IMG/VR virus record: IMGVR_UViG_3300010389_003143
Coordinates: 16,059-80,058 of that record
Source of the DNA: a virus
Length of the DNA stretch: 64,000 nt
Reading direction: 5' to 3' (one strand)
A model generated the notes under the pieces. It was not told the DNA's origin. It did no database searches and was given only the letters and a program-made list of their open reading frames with translations. Shown piece by piece: positions 63,958 through 64,000 of the stretch (within the stretch, counting starts at the first letter, position 1; each line of letters begins with the position of its first letter). Both the position numbers and the translations under genes were made by a program.

Positions 63958-64000
63958 CTGTCTCTTATACACATCTGACGCTGCCGACGACTCCTTACGT
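63958..64000 (+). other. Illumina Nextera adapter contamination
   Basis: From 63958 the sequence is CTGTCTCTTATACACATCT (reverse complement of the Tn5 mosaic end) then GACGCTGCCGACGA (rest of the Nextera Read 1 adapter) then CTCCTTAC, the reverse complement of the i5 index GTAAGGAG (S505/N505), then GT, the beginning of the P5 side. This is untrimmed sequencing adapter; genomic sequence ends near 63957. Confidence 0.97.

Noticed and set aside
1-64000. tRNA genes and CRISPR arrays
   Set aside because: No cloverleaf-like segment with a GGTTC-type arm was convincing in the intergenic spaces, and no regularly spaced repeats were seen. A tRNA search program could still find one.

Overview
The window reads as part of the genome of a large tailed double-stranded DNA phage, probably myovirus-like and from a metagenome, infecting a Gram-negative bacterium. 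Support comes from densely packed genes with 1-4 nt start/stop overlaps, almost all on the minus strand; phage replication and nucleotide genes (DnaB-type helicase, DnaC-type loader, UvsW-like helicase, topoisomerase IA, NrdA/NrdB, ThyX, dUTPase, the start of a dCMP deaminase); long low-complexity tail-fibre proteins; cell-wall hydrolases; and many inteins and homing endonucleases. A lipoprotein with repeated anchor domains and a vWA domain resembles surface proteins of deltaproteobacterial-type bacteria. The host is otherwise unknown. I saw no tRNA, rRNA or CRISPR array, and no packaging, capsid or tail-tube genes, so this is a fraction of the genome.

Layout. 1-5.4 kb: membrane and surface proteins (trypsin-like protease, vWA lipoprotein) and an M15-type peptidoglycan peptidase. 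5.5-11.9 kb: YkuK-like protein, small fibre, peptide deformylase, topoisomerase IA, dUTPase, metallopeptidase. 11.9-18.9 kb: four tail-fibre/appendage proteins sharing modules. 19-26.6 kb: second trypsin-like protease, PhoH, a large orphan protein and a free-standing homing endonuclease. 26.6-30.2 kb: nrdB and an intein-split nrdA. 30.6-38 kb: a tight operon prkA - DUF444 (yeaH) - spoVR - DisA-type diadenylate cyclase domain protein, closed by a strong terminator; prkA and spoVR each carry an intein. 38-42.5 kb: zinc-ribbon proteins, replicative helicase and loader, a diiron protein. 42.7-49 kb: an accessory zone of very small genes in which three GC-rich islands (about 42.9-44.4, 46.1-46.8 and 47.6-48.6 kb) alternate with AT-rich phage genes. 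49-56 kb: nuclease, ThyX with an HNH intein, thioesterase, ClpP, UvsW-like helicase with an intein in its P-loop. 56-61 kb: a glycosyltransferase frame running without a stop into a tubulin/FtsZ-like gene, a GT2 glycosyltransferase, a mannose-phosphate-isomerase cupin and a peptidoglycan-binding hydrolase. 61-64 kb: two GDP-mannose dehydratase homologues facing away from each other with an HNH endonuclease between them; the minus-strand one has lost its 5' end. The last ~43 bases are Nextera sequencing adapter, not biology.

How it fits together. The nucleotide genes supply dNTPs and dTMP for phage replication; the UvsW, DnaB, DnaC and TopA homologues handle DNA; the GDP-sugar and glycosyltransferase genes probably modify virion or host surface glycans; the two hydrolases and two secreted-type proteases act on the envelope. 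The most unusual block is the stress-type kinase module (PrkA-YeaH-SpoVR) joined to a predicted c-di-AMP synthase. With five inteins and three free-standing homing endonucleases, the window is also a hot spot for selfish elements inserted in conserved active-site motifs.
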